Source: Allokutzneria sp. A3M-2-11 16 | GTDB taxonomy: Bacteria; Actinomycetota; Actinomycetes; Mycobacteriales; Pseudonocardiaceae | Assembly (NCBI RefSeq): GCF_024213555.1 | Contig: NZ_JANAVO010000017.1 | Coordinates: 26,806 to 90,805, forward strand | Direction: 5' to 3' | Length of the DNA: 64,000 bases | In this document: positions 32,900 through 40,587 of the stretch, piece after piece | Layout: the number at the start of each line of letters is the position of its first letter | Numbering within the stretch: the stretch's first letter is position 1 | Program-made: the position numbers and the translations under genes | Notes under the pieces: generated by a model | The model's input: only the letters and a program-made list of their open reading frames with translations | Told to the model about the DNA's origin: nothing | The model's database searches: none

Positions 32900-33499
32900 A
32901 TGAGTTCCTTGGGACGCAGGCGTTTCCTCAGTTCGGCGGCACTCGGCGGCGCGGCCGTCGTCGGTGCCACCGCGTTCGGTTCGGTGGCCCCGGAACAGGC
33001 GCTGGCCTCGCCCAGCCTGGAGCTGGACCCGGCGCTGCCGGACCCGAACTTCGCCGAGGGGCGGATCTCGGCGATCACCGGCTCGATGCTGATGGTGACC
33101 GGGTCCGACCGGACGCTGCACCGCATCCACGTCACCGACGGCACCAGCCTCTGGAAGCTGCGGCCGACCACCTTCGACGCCATCAAGGTCGGCGACGGGC
33201 TCTACGCCCGCGGCCTGAAACTGGACGACGGCACCCTGGCCGCCGATTCGGTGTGGGTCAACATCGTCAACCTGACCGCGCACATCACCGCGATGGAGCG
33301 GGACGTGCTGCACCTGGACCACCACGGGGACCGGGTGGTCGGGCACGTGGTCGCGGGCACCACCGCGGCGGTCTACAACGACACCCCGGCCGTCTCCGAC
33401 CTGTCGCTGTTGCAGGTCGGCAAGCACGTGCAGGTCATCGGCGCGTGGCGGCCCGACACCAACGAGGTCGACATCGCGACGGTGTTCGCCGCCGCGTAG
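32900..33499 (+). CDS. Tat-exported protein of the Cys-rich/MauE gene set
   Basis: A 199-aa protein from ATG 32900, 13 bases after the Cys-rich gene, with a GAGAGGGG site. The N-terminus SLGRRRFLSSAALGGAAVVG is a twin-arginine signal, cleaved near ALASP. The mature ~165 residues form repeated beta-strand units (GRISAITGSMLMVTGSDRTL, DAIKVGDGLYARGLKLDDGT, HITAMERDVLHLD) like the DUF5666/OB-like beta barrels of exported proteins. It has no Cys, in contrast to its neighbour. It is probably the carrier or partner of the Cys-rich protein. Confidence 0.78.
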   Translation: MSSLGRRRFLSSAALGGAAVVGATAFGSVAPEQALASPSLELDPALPDPNFAEGRISAITGSMLMVTGSDRTLHRIHVTDGTSLWKLRPTTFDAIKVGDGLYARGLKLDDGTLAADSVWVNIVNLTAHITAMERDVLHLDHHGDRVVGHVVAGTTAAVYNDTPAVSDLSLLQVGKHVQVIGAWRPDTNEVDIATVFAAA

Positions 33500-33576
33500 T
33501 CCGGCGCCGGACCACGAGGGATCCGGGCGGCCCTGTTCCGCCCGGATCCCTCCCCGGCAGTGGGAGGGAGACCCCG

Positions 33577-34389
33577 ATGTTGTTGTCCTCGCAGGTTTTC
33601 GTGGTGGCGATCGTGCTCGCCTGGACGGGCGGCGTGAAACTCTTCGGCCCCGCGCCCGGCCTCGCCGCGCGCCGCACCGCGCTCGACCGCCTGGTGGGCA
33701 AGGGCCGCGAGCTGACCGCCTACCGCGCGGTCGGCGTCGTCGAACTGCTGATCGCCGCCGCGCTCGCCCTGCCCCCGGTGGAGTTCGCCGAGGGCCTCGC
33801 CGCGACCGCTCTGGCCCTGGGTTTCGTCGCGTACCTGGTGTACGCGCGGCGAGTCCGGCCCGAGTCCGACTGCGGTTGCATGGGCGGCAAGGGCGGTCCG
33901 ATCGGCTGGCGTTCGCTGAGCCGCGCCTGCCTGCTCGTGCTCGCGTCCGCGATGGCCGCTGGCGCTGGCCAGGAAGCCGCTTCGCCTCTGGTCGTGCTCG
34001 CCGGTCTGGCTGTTTTCGTGGCCCTGTCGGCGGAGCTCGACCGGTACTGGCTGTTGCCGTTGCGGCGCTTGCGGGTCCGCCTCAGCCATCCGCTGGCCGG
34101 GCTTCCCGTGCGGGTCCCGTTGGCGGCGGGCGTCGAGCAGGTGGAGCGCAGCCCCGCCTACCGCGCCGTCGCGGGCTTGTTGCGTTCCGACGTGCGCGAT
34201 ACGTGGACCGAGGGCGAGTGGCGCTTCGTGAGCTATTCCGCCCGCTACCAGGACCGTGCCGCGACCGTCGTGTTCGCCGTCCCGACCGATCGGTTCGTCC
34301 CGGAGGAGGTGCAGGCGGCTCTGGTGGACGAGAGCACCGAGGAGACCTTGTGGAGGTTCGCGCCCACTGCCAGCGTGGGTTTGGCTTGA
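33577..34389 (+). CDS. MauE/DoxX-like membrane protein with C-terminal extension
   Basis: A 270-aa protein from ATG 33577 (GGGAGGGAG site). The N-terminal ~170 residues form a MauE-type bundle of membrane helices (VVAIVLAWTGGVKLF; YRAVGVVELLIAAALALPPV) with the conserved DCGCMGG Cys pair after the third helix. MauE is needed to form the six disulfides of the methylamine dehydrogenase light chain. A soluble extension of ~100 residues follows, with a GEWRFVSYSARYQDRAATVV strand pair. Its stop codon TGA lies inside the short terminal repeat of HNH cassette 2, so the cassette abuts or has replaced the native 3' end. Confidence 0.8.
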   Translation: MLLSSQVFVVAIVLAWTGGVKLFGPAPGLAARRTALDRLVGKGRELTAYRAVGVVELLIAAALALPPVEFAEGLAATALALGFVAYLVYARRVRPESDCGCMGGKGGPIGWRSLSRACLLVLASAMAAGAGQEAASPLVVLAGLAVFVALSAELDRYWLLPLRRLRVRLSHPLAGLPVRVPLAAGVEQVERSPAYRAVAGLLRSDVRDTWTEGEWRFVSYSARYQDRAATVVFAVPTDRFVPEEVQAALVDESTEETLWRFAPTASVGLA

Positions 34390-34449
34390 CCTGGGGCGCG
34401 TGCGCCCTTCGCGCGTGACCGTGTGGCACGCGCACGCCAGGTAAGTCTC
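34383..34449 (+). repeat. terminal repeat, copy 3 (shortened, ~67 bp)
   Basis: Begins GGCTTGACCTGGGG and ends CGCCAGGTAAGTC, but the central ~40 bp of the 107-bp unit are missing. It supplies the TGA stop of the MauE-like gene (34387-34389). It marks the left end of HNH cassette 2. Confidence 0.75.
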
Positions 34450-34466
34450 CTTTCCGTTGCGCTGCT

Positions 34467-34497
34467 CCGGGGCGTCCGTCCACTGTGGACGTCCCGG
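34467..34497 (-). terminator. hairpin terminator of HNH gene 2
   Basis: CCGGGGCGTCC (34467-34477) pairs with GGACGTCCCGG (34487-34497) with one mismatch, directly after the HNH stop codon. The loop overlaps a GTCCACTGTGGAC palindrome at 34478-34490. Confidence 0.7.
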
Positions 34498-35718
34498 CTA
34501 TAGCACCAATGGGCAATCCACCCTGATGTTCCGCAACGGCGCCTGGTCAGGGTCGATCCATTTCGGTGGGATGAAGCTCGGTATCCCGTGCTCGAAGATG
34601 ATCACCCAATCCTGTTCGTGGATCACATGATGGTGATACACGCAGAGCAGGACGAGGTTGTCGAGGTCGGTCGGTCCGCCGTCGATCCAATGCACCACAT
34701 GATGAGCTTCTGTCCACGAGGGAGGCCGATCGCAGCCGGGGAAGGCGCATCCCTTGTCCCGCACCGCGAGTGCTCGTCGTTGGGCGAGTGAGGCGAGTCG
34801 TCGTCCGCGTCCGTAGGCGAGGGGTTCACCCTTCTCCCCGAGCACGACCTCAGCGATATCGGCATCGCAGGCGACGTGCTGGGCCAGGTCCGGGGACACC
34901 GGCTGACCAGTGTCAGTCCGGGCACACCCGGTCTTGTCCTTGAGGTTGTCGGCGTTCATGGTCATGACCAGCAGCGAGCGGGGCAAGCCCGGGATGTCGT
35001 GGTGGGCCATCGCGATGGTCATGGCCTCGATGAAGGCATCGGCCAACCGCTGTTCGAAGGTGCGGGGGTCTTTCTCGCCGTCCACGGATCGGGGTTTGGC
35101 CATGGCGAGGAGGAAGTTGGAGACCTTCTCACCGTCGAGTGGACCCATCGTGGCACTGAGGCGCACACTCCCGTCCTTGCCTCGGGACATCCGCGCCGCA
35201 CGCCGCTCGATCGCGTCCTTCTCATCCTTGTAGACGCCGTCGGGGTCGACCACCGTCCGCACGTACTTCCCCGCGCGCTTCAGGAACTCCGGGTCCAACG
35301 TCGGAGCGACATCCGCCAGCACACGTTCAGCACGTGCCTCGTGCTCCGGCGGGAGACGCTTGATGGCATCGGAGATCACCAACGCGTGTTCACCACTGAT
35401 CTCACCCGCATACATCGCCTCCCGGGTATTCGGGAGTGTCGGCAACTCCCGCACCAACCGAGTCCGCCGCTTCGCCTCACCGGGATGGATCTGCAGCTTG
35501 TTACACAACAACATCGCCAAGTCCTTGCACCCGTACGTGGCGTGCAAGACACGATCGTCGGCCTGAGTGTTGGCATCGGTCTTCACCGCCATCAGGAGCC
35601 TGCCGATCGTCTCCAACTCCGACAGGAATTCGAGGTGGTCGTTTTCGGAGAGCTGGTAGGAGTCGTTGGCCGCCAGCTGCGCGGCGAGCATCTCCCGCAT
35701 TGCCTTGGTATCCAACAT
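34498..35718 (-). CDS. DUF222 / HNH endonuclease (13E12-repeat type), copy 2
   Basis: A 406-aa protein from ATG 35718 with a GGGAGGTGTG ribosome-binding site; an in-frame start at 35751 is less likely because the 406-aa version matches copy 1 exactly in length and opening (MLDTKAM). It has a DUF222 region followed by an intact HNH domain (CAFPGC, WTEAHHVVHW, LCVYHHHVIH). The C-terminal ~90 residues are nearly identical to copy 1, while the DUF222 part is more divergent, so the two are paralogues from an old copying event or have exchanged their 3' ends. It is the only gene of cassette 2. Confidence 0.92.
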   Translation of the reverse strand: MLDTKAMREMLAAQLAANDSYQLSENDHLEFLSELETIGRLLMAVKTDANTQADDRVLHATYGCKDLAMLLCNKLQIHPGEAKRRTRLVRELPTLPNTREAMYAGEISGEHALVISDAIKRLPPEHEARAERVLADVAPTLDPEFLKRAGKYVRTVVDPDGVYKDEKDAIERRAARMSRGKDGSVRLSATMGPLDGEKVSNFLLAMAKPRSVDGEKDPRTFEQRLADAFIEAMTIAMAHHDIPGLPRSLLVMTMNADNLKDKTGCARTDTGQPVSPDLAQHVACDADIAEVVLGEKGEPLAYGRGRRLASLAQRRALAVRDKGCAFPGCDRPPSWTEAHHVVHWIDGGPTDLDNLVLLCVYHHHVIHEQDWVIIFEHGIPSFIPPKWIDPDQAPLRNIRVDCPLVL

Positions 35719-35839
35719 GATCACACCTCCCTCCCATGTGGATACCTCCACTTAATCACATCTTTTCAGCATGTCAAATCGTTGCCACACAAGGGAAAAC
35801 CCAGGCGCCGGACAAGCGTGAGCCGCCGCTGGAACGGTC

Positions 35840-35945
35840 GGCTTTACCTGGGGAGCGCGTGCCATACGCTCATCGCGAGGGCCGGGGTTTCATCCCGTGC
35901 CCCCGAGAGGCCCAAGGGCACGCGCAAGGGGCCCCAGGTCAAGCC
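35840..35945 (-). repeat. terminal repeat, copy 4 (inverted, ~106 bp)
   Basis: Full-length reverse copy, GGCTTTACCTGGGG to CCCCAGGTCAAGCC, about 120 bp upstream of HNH gene 2. It closes cassette 2 on the right and runs directly into the 22-bp tandem array. Confidence 0.85.
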
Positions 35946-35950
35946 GACCC

Positions 35951-36060
35951 CACCGCTGGAAGTCCAGCCAACTCCGCTGGAAGTCCAGCCCGCGAACGCT
36001 GGAAGTCGCAGCCCGCGAACGCTGGAAGCCCAGCCCGTGCAAGCCGGAAGACACCCCGAA
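35951..36060 (+). repeat. 22-bp tandem array (GCTGGAAGTCCAGCC units)
   Basis: Four to five imperfect units of about 22 bp, each beginning GCTGGAAG and continuing TCCAGCC plus a variable CGCGAAC-type tail. Each unit contains a small palindrome (GCTGGA/TCCAGC). The reverse-complement version of the same array precedes the terminal repeat at 63940. The rest of the interval to the GH105-like gene (36061-36217) is AT-richer and holds that gene's promoter region. Confidence 0.75.
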
Positions 36061-36217
36061 ACACCCCACCTTTACCCCAGATCCCACCCCACAAATGCTC
36101 CATTCATGCGAATACATCCGACCTTTGCTTGACCGGCGCCCGGTGTCCCGTGTACCCCTGAGAACAAGACCCGAGAAACCGAGCCTCCCGCCGCGGGCTC
36201 AGCTGGAGGAGCAACCG

Positions 36218-37357
36218 ATGCCCAGCCCGCAGCCGTTGTCCCGCGTCGCCGTCCTGCTGGTGACCGCGATGCTGTCCTTCCCGATCCCGGCCAACGCCGC
36301 CCCCGACTGGTCGAAGTCCATTGTGGACTCGACGATGAAGCGCCACACCCCGGCCACGCTCGGCGGCTGGGGTTACACGCGGGGGCTCTACCTGTACGCG
36401 CAGTACCTGGTCTACAAGCGCACTGGCGACAAGCGGTATCTGAGCTATATCAAGGAATGGGTGGATCGCTTCGTCGCCGAGGACGGGAGCATCCAGCAGA
36501 GTTTCACGCACCTCGACGAGATGCGGTCGGGCACGTTGCTGGTGATCCTGCACGCCGAGACGGGGCAGGCGAAGTATCGCAAGGCGGCAGACAAGATCCG
36601 CGCGGCGATCACTGGTTACCCGCGCACCTCGGACGGCGGAATGTGGCACGCGAAAGGCAAAGTCGGACAGCTGTGGGCGGACGGTGTGTACATGGCGCAG
36701 CCCTTCCTCGCCATGTACGGCAAGGAATACGGCGACGGCGCGTACGCCTATGAGGAAGCCGTGGACAACATGGCCGTCTACTTCAAGCATCTCAAGGCGG
36801 ACAACGGTTTGCTGTGGCACGCCTACGACGAGCAGGGCGACGAGCCGTGGGCGAACAATCCCGGCAAGCATTCCGCGGAACACTGGGCGCGGGCGATCGG
36901 CTGGTTCGGCATGGCCGCGATCGACCTGCTGGAGATCCTGCCCGCCGACCACCCGCGACGCGCGGAGCTGATCGGCATCGTCCAGCACCTGGCCCGCGGT
37001 TACGAGCGGTACCAGGACAAAGCGACGGGGCGGTGGTTCCAGGTCGTCGACAAGGGCAGCGACGCCAGGAACTGGACGGAGACCTCGGCGTCCGCGATGT
37101 ACACGTTCATGCTTTCCCGCGGAGTGCAAAGGGGTTTTCTCGACGCGCGGTACCGAACGGTTGCCTCAAAGGGTTATCGCGGCGTGCTGGCGAAGGTGTC
37201 GGTGAACCCGGACGGGCTGACCGACGTGCGCGACATTTCCGAAGGTACCAACGTCGGCGACGCGAGCTATTACTTCAACCGCAAGCGCAACACCAACGAC
37301 CTGCACGGCCTCGGGGCGTTCCTGATCATGTCGGAACAGCTCCGCACCTTGGGGTAG
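36218..37357 (+). CDS. secreted GH88/GH105-like unsaturated glucuronyl hydrolase
   Basis: A 379-aa protein from ATG 36218 (CTGGAGGAG site). Residues 1-28 are a signal peptide ending NAA-APD. The mature protein is an alpha6/alpha6 barrel as in YteR-type rhamnogalacturonyl hydrolases: GGWGYTRGLYLYAQYLVY near the start, the catalytic Asp within LWADGVYMAQPFLAMYG, and HAYDEQGDEPW plus ARAIGWFGMAAIDLLEILP later. These enzymes remove 4,5-unsaturated uronic acids from pectin-derived oligosaccharides by hydration. No other pectin genes are adjacent. Secretion is less usual than the cytosolic form of this family. Confidence 0.88.
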   Translation: MPSPQPLSRVAVLLVTAMLSFPIPANAAPDWSKSIVDSTMKRHTPATLGGWGYTRGLYLYAQYLVYKRTGDKRYLSYIKEWVDRFVAEDGSIQQSFTHLDEMRSGTLLVILHAETGQAKYRKAADKIRAAITGYPRTSDGGMWHAKGKVGQLWADGVYMAQPFLAMYGKEYGDGAYAYEEAVDNMAVYFKHLKADNGLLWHAYDEQGDEPWANNPGKHSAEHWARAIGWFGMAAIDLLEILPADHPRRAELIGIVQHLARGYERYQDKATGRWFQVVDKGSDARNWTETSASAMYTFMLSRGVQRGFLDARYRTVASKGYRGVLAKVSVNPDGLTDVRDISEGTNVGDASYYFNRKRNTNDLHGLGAFLIMSEQLRTLG

Positions 37358-37408
37358 CCCTTCGGTCCACGCGGTTGTTTTCGGCTCTGTTGAGCCAATA
37401 CTGCGTTC

Positions 37409-38620
37409 GTGGCGATAGACGAGGCGAGCTATGACCAACGGCGGCTGACGCATTGGCTGTCCCGGCGGGGTTTCTTCCACCTCGGCGCGGGACTGGGTGC
37501 GGCCGCCGCGTTCTCCGGCCTGGGCGGGCAGAGCGCGTCCGCTCAGGCCGGCTCCATCGTGAAGCCGTTGCCGCCGGAGCTGTTCATCGATCACGGCACG
37601 AACGCAGAGATGCGCTGGGAAGCCATGCGCGGCAAGGGGTTCACCGTGCCCAACGACCGGTTCTTCGTGCGCAACCACACCAAGACCCCGTCGATCGACG
37701 CGCGGACCTGGCGGCTGCGGTTGTTCGGCACGGGACTGCGCGTTGGCCCGGTGTCGTTCAGCTACGAAGACCTGCTCGGCCTGCCCGCGGAGACGGTCAC
37801 CGAGTTCGTCGAGTGCGCGGGCAACGGCAGAAGCCTTTACACCACGCAGCAAGGAACTCCGGTGCCCGGAACGCCGTGGCTGCTCGGCGGGATCGGTGTC
37901 GCGCGGTGGCGCGGCGTCCGGCTCTCCACGGTCCTGGAGCGGGCCGGGATGACCTCCGCGGCGGTGGACGTGATGGCGAGCGGCCTGGACCCGGACTTCG
38001 TTGACGGGCAAGCAAACCACGGTCGCGTTCGACGTCCGCTGCCCGTGGCCAAGGCGTTGCGGGACACGCTGCTGGCCTACGAGATGAACGGCGAGACGCT
38101 TCCGCCGGACCACGGTTTCCCGGTGCGGCTGATCGTGCCGTCGTGGACCGGGATCTCGAACATCAAGTGGGTCGGCTCCATCGAGGTCTCCGCGACGCCG
38201 TTGTTCTCGCCGTGGAACACCCAGTTCTACCGCCTGTTCGGCCCGACCTACCCGCCCGAGGGCAGTGCGCCGCTGACCACTCAGGTCTCCAAGTGCGCCT
38301 TCGAACTGCCGTGGGACGCACAGTTCACCGCGGGTCGCCGCCACGTGCTGACGGGCCGCGCGTGGTCTGGCAAGGGCTACGTGCGGAGCGTCCGCATCAG
38401 CACGGATGGCGGCTCGACGTGGCACCAGGCGCGGCCATTGGGTCGCGACCGCGCCTGGTTGCAGTGGGCGTACACGTGGTGCCCGGAACGTCCCGGCCGC
38501 CACACCCTGATGGCCGCTGCCACCGACAGCACCGGTGCCACGCAACCACTTCAGGTGCCGTTCAACAAGTTCGGCTACCTCTTCGGCGCAGTGGCCCGCC
38601 ACCCCGTCACAGTCACCTGA
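37409..38620 (+). CDS. sulfite-oxidase-like molybdenum enzyme, Tat-exported
   Basis: A 403-aa protein from GTG 37409. The N-terminal SRRGFFHLGAGLGAAAAFSG is a Tat signal. The Mo-cofactor domain has NDRFFVRNHTKTP and the molybdenum-ligand Cys in EFVECAGNGRSL. The C-terminal half is the Ig-like dimerisation domain (VRSVRISTDGGSTWHQARPL). Exported actinobacterial members oxidise sulfite or act as protein-methionine-sulfoxide-type reductases; no heme domain is attached and no cytochrome partner is adjacent, so the electron acceptor is unknown. Confidence 0.88.
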   Translation: MAIDEASYDQRRLTHWLSRRGFFHLGAGLGAAAAFSGLGGQSASAQAGSIVKPLPPELFIDHGTNAEMRWEAMRGKGFTVPNDRFFVRNHTKTPSIDARTWRLRLFGTGLRVGPVSFSYEDLLGLPAETVTEFVECAGNGRSLYTTQQGTPVPGTPWLLGGIGVARWRGVRLSTVLERAGMTSAAVDVMASGLDPDFVDGQANHGRVRRPLPVAKALRDTLLAYEMNGETLPPDHGFPVRLIVPSWTGISNIKWVGSIEVSATPLFSPWNTQFYRLFGPTYPPEGSAPLTTQVSKCAFELPWDAQFTAGRRHVLTGRAWSGKGYVRSVRISTDGGSTWHQARPLGRDRAWLQWAYTWCPERPGRHTLMAAATDSTGATQPLQVPFNKFGYLFGAVARHPVTVT

Positions 38621-38643
38621 CCGCCGGTGCGCACGTACTGCGG

Positions 38644-39834
38644 TCAGCAGGATGTGGGGGCGGGCTTGCCGGAGAAGCGGGCGGAGAGCCACTCCATCGC
38701 CAGCGGTGTGGCGACCACGTCGCCGGTGATGTGGCCCGCCAACGGGATCGTCCGCCACTGCACCCGCGCTCCGAGCGAGCAGTAGGAGTTCAGCAGGGGT
38801 TTGGCGATGCTGTGCGGGATCAACGGGTCGATGTCGCCGTGCACCAGGTAGACCGGCGCGCGCGGCGCCTTCTGCCCGGCGCGGTTCTCCGCGAGGCGCG
38901 CCTGCCACTTCGGGTTCGCCAACGGGTCGGGCACCGAGGCGATGGTGGCGAAGCTCTGGAAAGCGTTGCGCGGCACCATGACCGCGACGCAGTCCTTGCT
39001 CGTCTCCTCGACGAGGCGGCGGCCGTGGGCGTTGAGGAGGTCCTCGTAGGGCAGCTCGGGATACGCCGCCTTGTAGCCCGCCATCACGCCGACCGCGAGG
39101 CCGAAGAACGGCCCGCCGTTCATCACCGGCGCGAGCGCGGCGAGGTCACGCGGCACACCACCGGCCGCCACACCGACGAGGTTCAGCTCGGGCGCGTAGC
39201 TCGGCTGCAACTCCCCCGCGAACGCCGATGCCTGGCCGCCCTGCGAGAAGCCCCAGAGGCCGACCGGGCCGGAGCCGATGAGGTGCTGGGCGGCGCGGGC
39301 GGCGTCGAGCATGCTCCGCCCCTCGGACTGGCCGACCGCGTAGGTGTGCACACCGGGCGTGCCGAGGCCCTGGTAGTCGGTGATCACCACGGCCCAGCCC
39401 CTGAGCAGCGGCTGCGCGATCAGCGCGACCTCGTTCTCGATGCCCGCGCGGATCGTGAACGACGGCGCGCAGATGTCGCCGAGGCCGTGGGTGCCCACGG
39501 CGTAGGACAGCAGGGGGCGCGGGCCTGAAACCCAGGGCGTCGGCGGGACGAGCAGGGTGCCGGACACCGCGATCGGCTGACCGGTCGCGGAGGTCGAACG
39601 GTAGAGGATCTGCCACGCCTGAACCGGGGCGGGCAGCAACGCGAACTTCGCGACGATCTTCCGGGATCGAAGGATCTCGCCGGGCTTTCCGGCCGGAAGC
39701 GGGTCGGGAGGCTGGTAGAAGGGATCGGCCGACGGGATCGGAACCGAGGTGGCCGAGGCGGTGACAGGGATGCCGACCAGCAGGAACAACAGGGCGAGGA
39801 CGGCGACGACGCGTGAGCGGGACAGCGGAGACAT
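38644..39834 (-). CDS. secretory lipase (LIP family)
   Basis: A 396-aa protein with a signal peptide (VVAVLALLFLLVGIPVTASA) followed by the fold of secretory lipases related to Candida LIPs. The nucleophile elbow is GLWGFSQGGQASAFAG, an acid is present in YLVHGDIDPLIP, and the His lies in PLAGHITGDVV. It hydrolyses triacylglycerols or other lipid esters outside the cell. Four or more Cys could form disulfides. It is divergent from a TetR gene, and a perfect 12-bp palindrome lies in the interval, so lipid-responsive control by that TetR is plausible. Confidence 0.88.
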   Translation of the reverse strand: MSPLSRSRVVAVLALLFLLVGIPVTASATSVPIPSADPFYQPPDPLPAGKPGEILRSRKIVAKFALLPAPVQAWQILYRSTSATGQPIAVSGTLLVPPTPWVSGPRPLLSYAVGTHGLGDICAPSFTIRAGIENEVALIAQPLLRGWAVVITDYQGLGTPGVHTYAVGQSEGRSMLDAARAAQHLIGSGPVGLWGFSQGGQASAFAGELQPSYAPELNLVGVAAGGVPRDLAALAPVMNGGPFFGLAVGVMAGYKAAYPELPYEDLLNAHGRRLVEETSKDCVAVMVPRNAFQSFATIASVPDPLANPKWQARLAENRAGQKAPRAPVYLVHGDIDPLIPHSIAKPLLNSYCSLGARVQWRTIPLAGHITGDVVATPLAMEWLSARFSGKPAPTSC

Positions 39835-39929
39835 CGACGGCTCCTTTGCGAGCTACCCGACTTTGATAAGCGGGATTTTCACAAAGTAGCCACCCGAACA
39901 CGGTCTGACAATCCCCCTGACCACTAAGG

Positions 39930-39941
39930 TGGTGATCACCA
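39930..39941. promoter_or_regulatory. candidate operator between lipase and TetR genes
   Basis: TGGTGATCACCA is a perfect 12-bp palindrome in the 126-bp divergent interval, 19 bases before the TetR start. Confidence 0.45.
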
Positions 39942-39960
39942 AGACCGCAGGAGGACCGCC

Positions 39961-40587
39961 ATGGCTCGATCGACACGCACCTACCGGGGCGTGCCCGCCG
40001 AGCAGCGCAGGGCCGAGCGCCGCACCCGGCTGCTCGACGCCGCGCTGGAGCGCTTCACCACCGAGGGCTACCACGCCAGCCGGATCGAACGGATCTGCAC
40101 CGACGCCGGGGTGTCGACCAGGAACTTCTACGAGGAGTTCCCGACCAAGCAGGCGCTGCTGCTCACGCTGCACGACCGGATCAACGAGGCCGCGCTGGAC
40201 CGCGTCGCGAGCGCGCTGGAGCAGCTGACCGGCGAGGACGTGCCGAGCCGGATCGCCACCCTGCTCGACGCGTTCATGGGCAGCGTCACCGCCGATCCCC
40301 GGCTGCCCCGGCTGAACTACGTCGAGGCCGTCGGCGTCAGCCCGGAGCTCGAACGCCAGCACCAGGAGTGGGTGGCCAAGTGGGCCGCGCTGATCGAGGA
40401 CGAGGCCGCGCACGCCGCCTCGGTCGGTCACGCCCCGGTGCGGGACTACCGGCTGATCTCCATCGCCCTGGTCGGTGTGGTGACCGGACTGCTGCGGGAG
40501 TGGCAGGCGCACGACACGCTGCGCCCGGTCGAGGAGATCACCGAGGCGATCCGGCACGTCATGGTCGCCGCGATCACCGCGCCCTAG
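39961..40587 (+). CDS. TetR family transcriptional regulator
   Basis: A 208-aa TetR. DNA-binding helices are at residues ~15-62 (RRTRLLDAALERFTTEGYHA, then SRIERICTDAGVSTRNFYEE); the C-terminal domain is all-helical. It starts at ATG 39961 with a GCAGGAGGAC site. It is divergent from the secretory lipase, which it may control. The last four bases overlap the end of the convergent FAD monooxygenase gene. Confidence 0.9.
   Translation: MARSTRTYRGVPAEQRRAERRTRLLDAALERFTTEGYHASRIERICTDAGVSTRNFYEEFPTKQALLLTLHDRINEAALDRVASALEQLTGEDVPSRIATLLDAFMGSVTADPRLPRLNYVEAVGVSPELERQHQEWVAKWAALIEDEAAHAASVGHAPVRDYRLISIALVGVVTGLLREWQAHDTLRPVEEITEAIRHVMVAAITAP

Larger units (their letters stand above)
34383..35945. 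mobile_element. HNH cassette 2 bounded by inverted terminal repeats
   Basis: A 1563-bp unit holding only the minus-strand DUF222-HNH gene (34498-35718), its hairpin terminator, and inverted terminal repeats at 34383-34449 (short) and 35840-35945 (full). The same gene/terminator/repeat order as cassette 1 shows that the whole block moves or is copied as a unit, with the left repeat degenerating here. Confidence 0.6.

Noticed and set aside
35951..36060. CRISPR-like array
   Set aside because: Repeat units are ~22 bp in direct tandem without unique spacers of constant size, and no cas genes are present.
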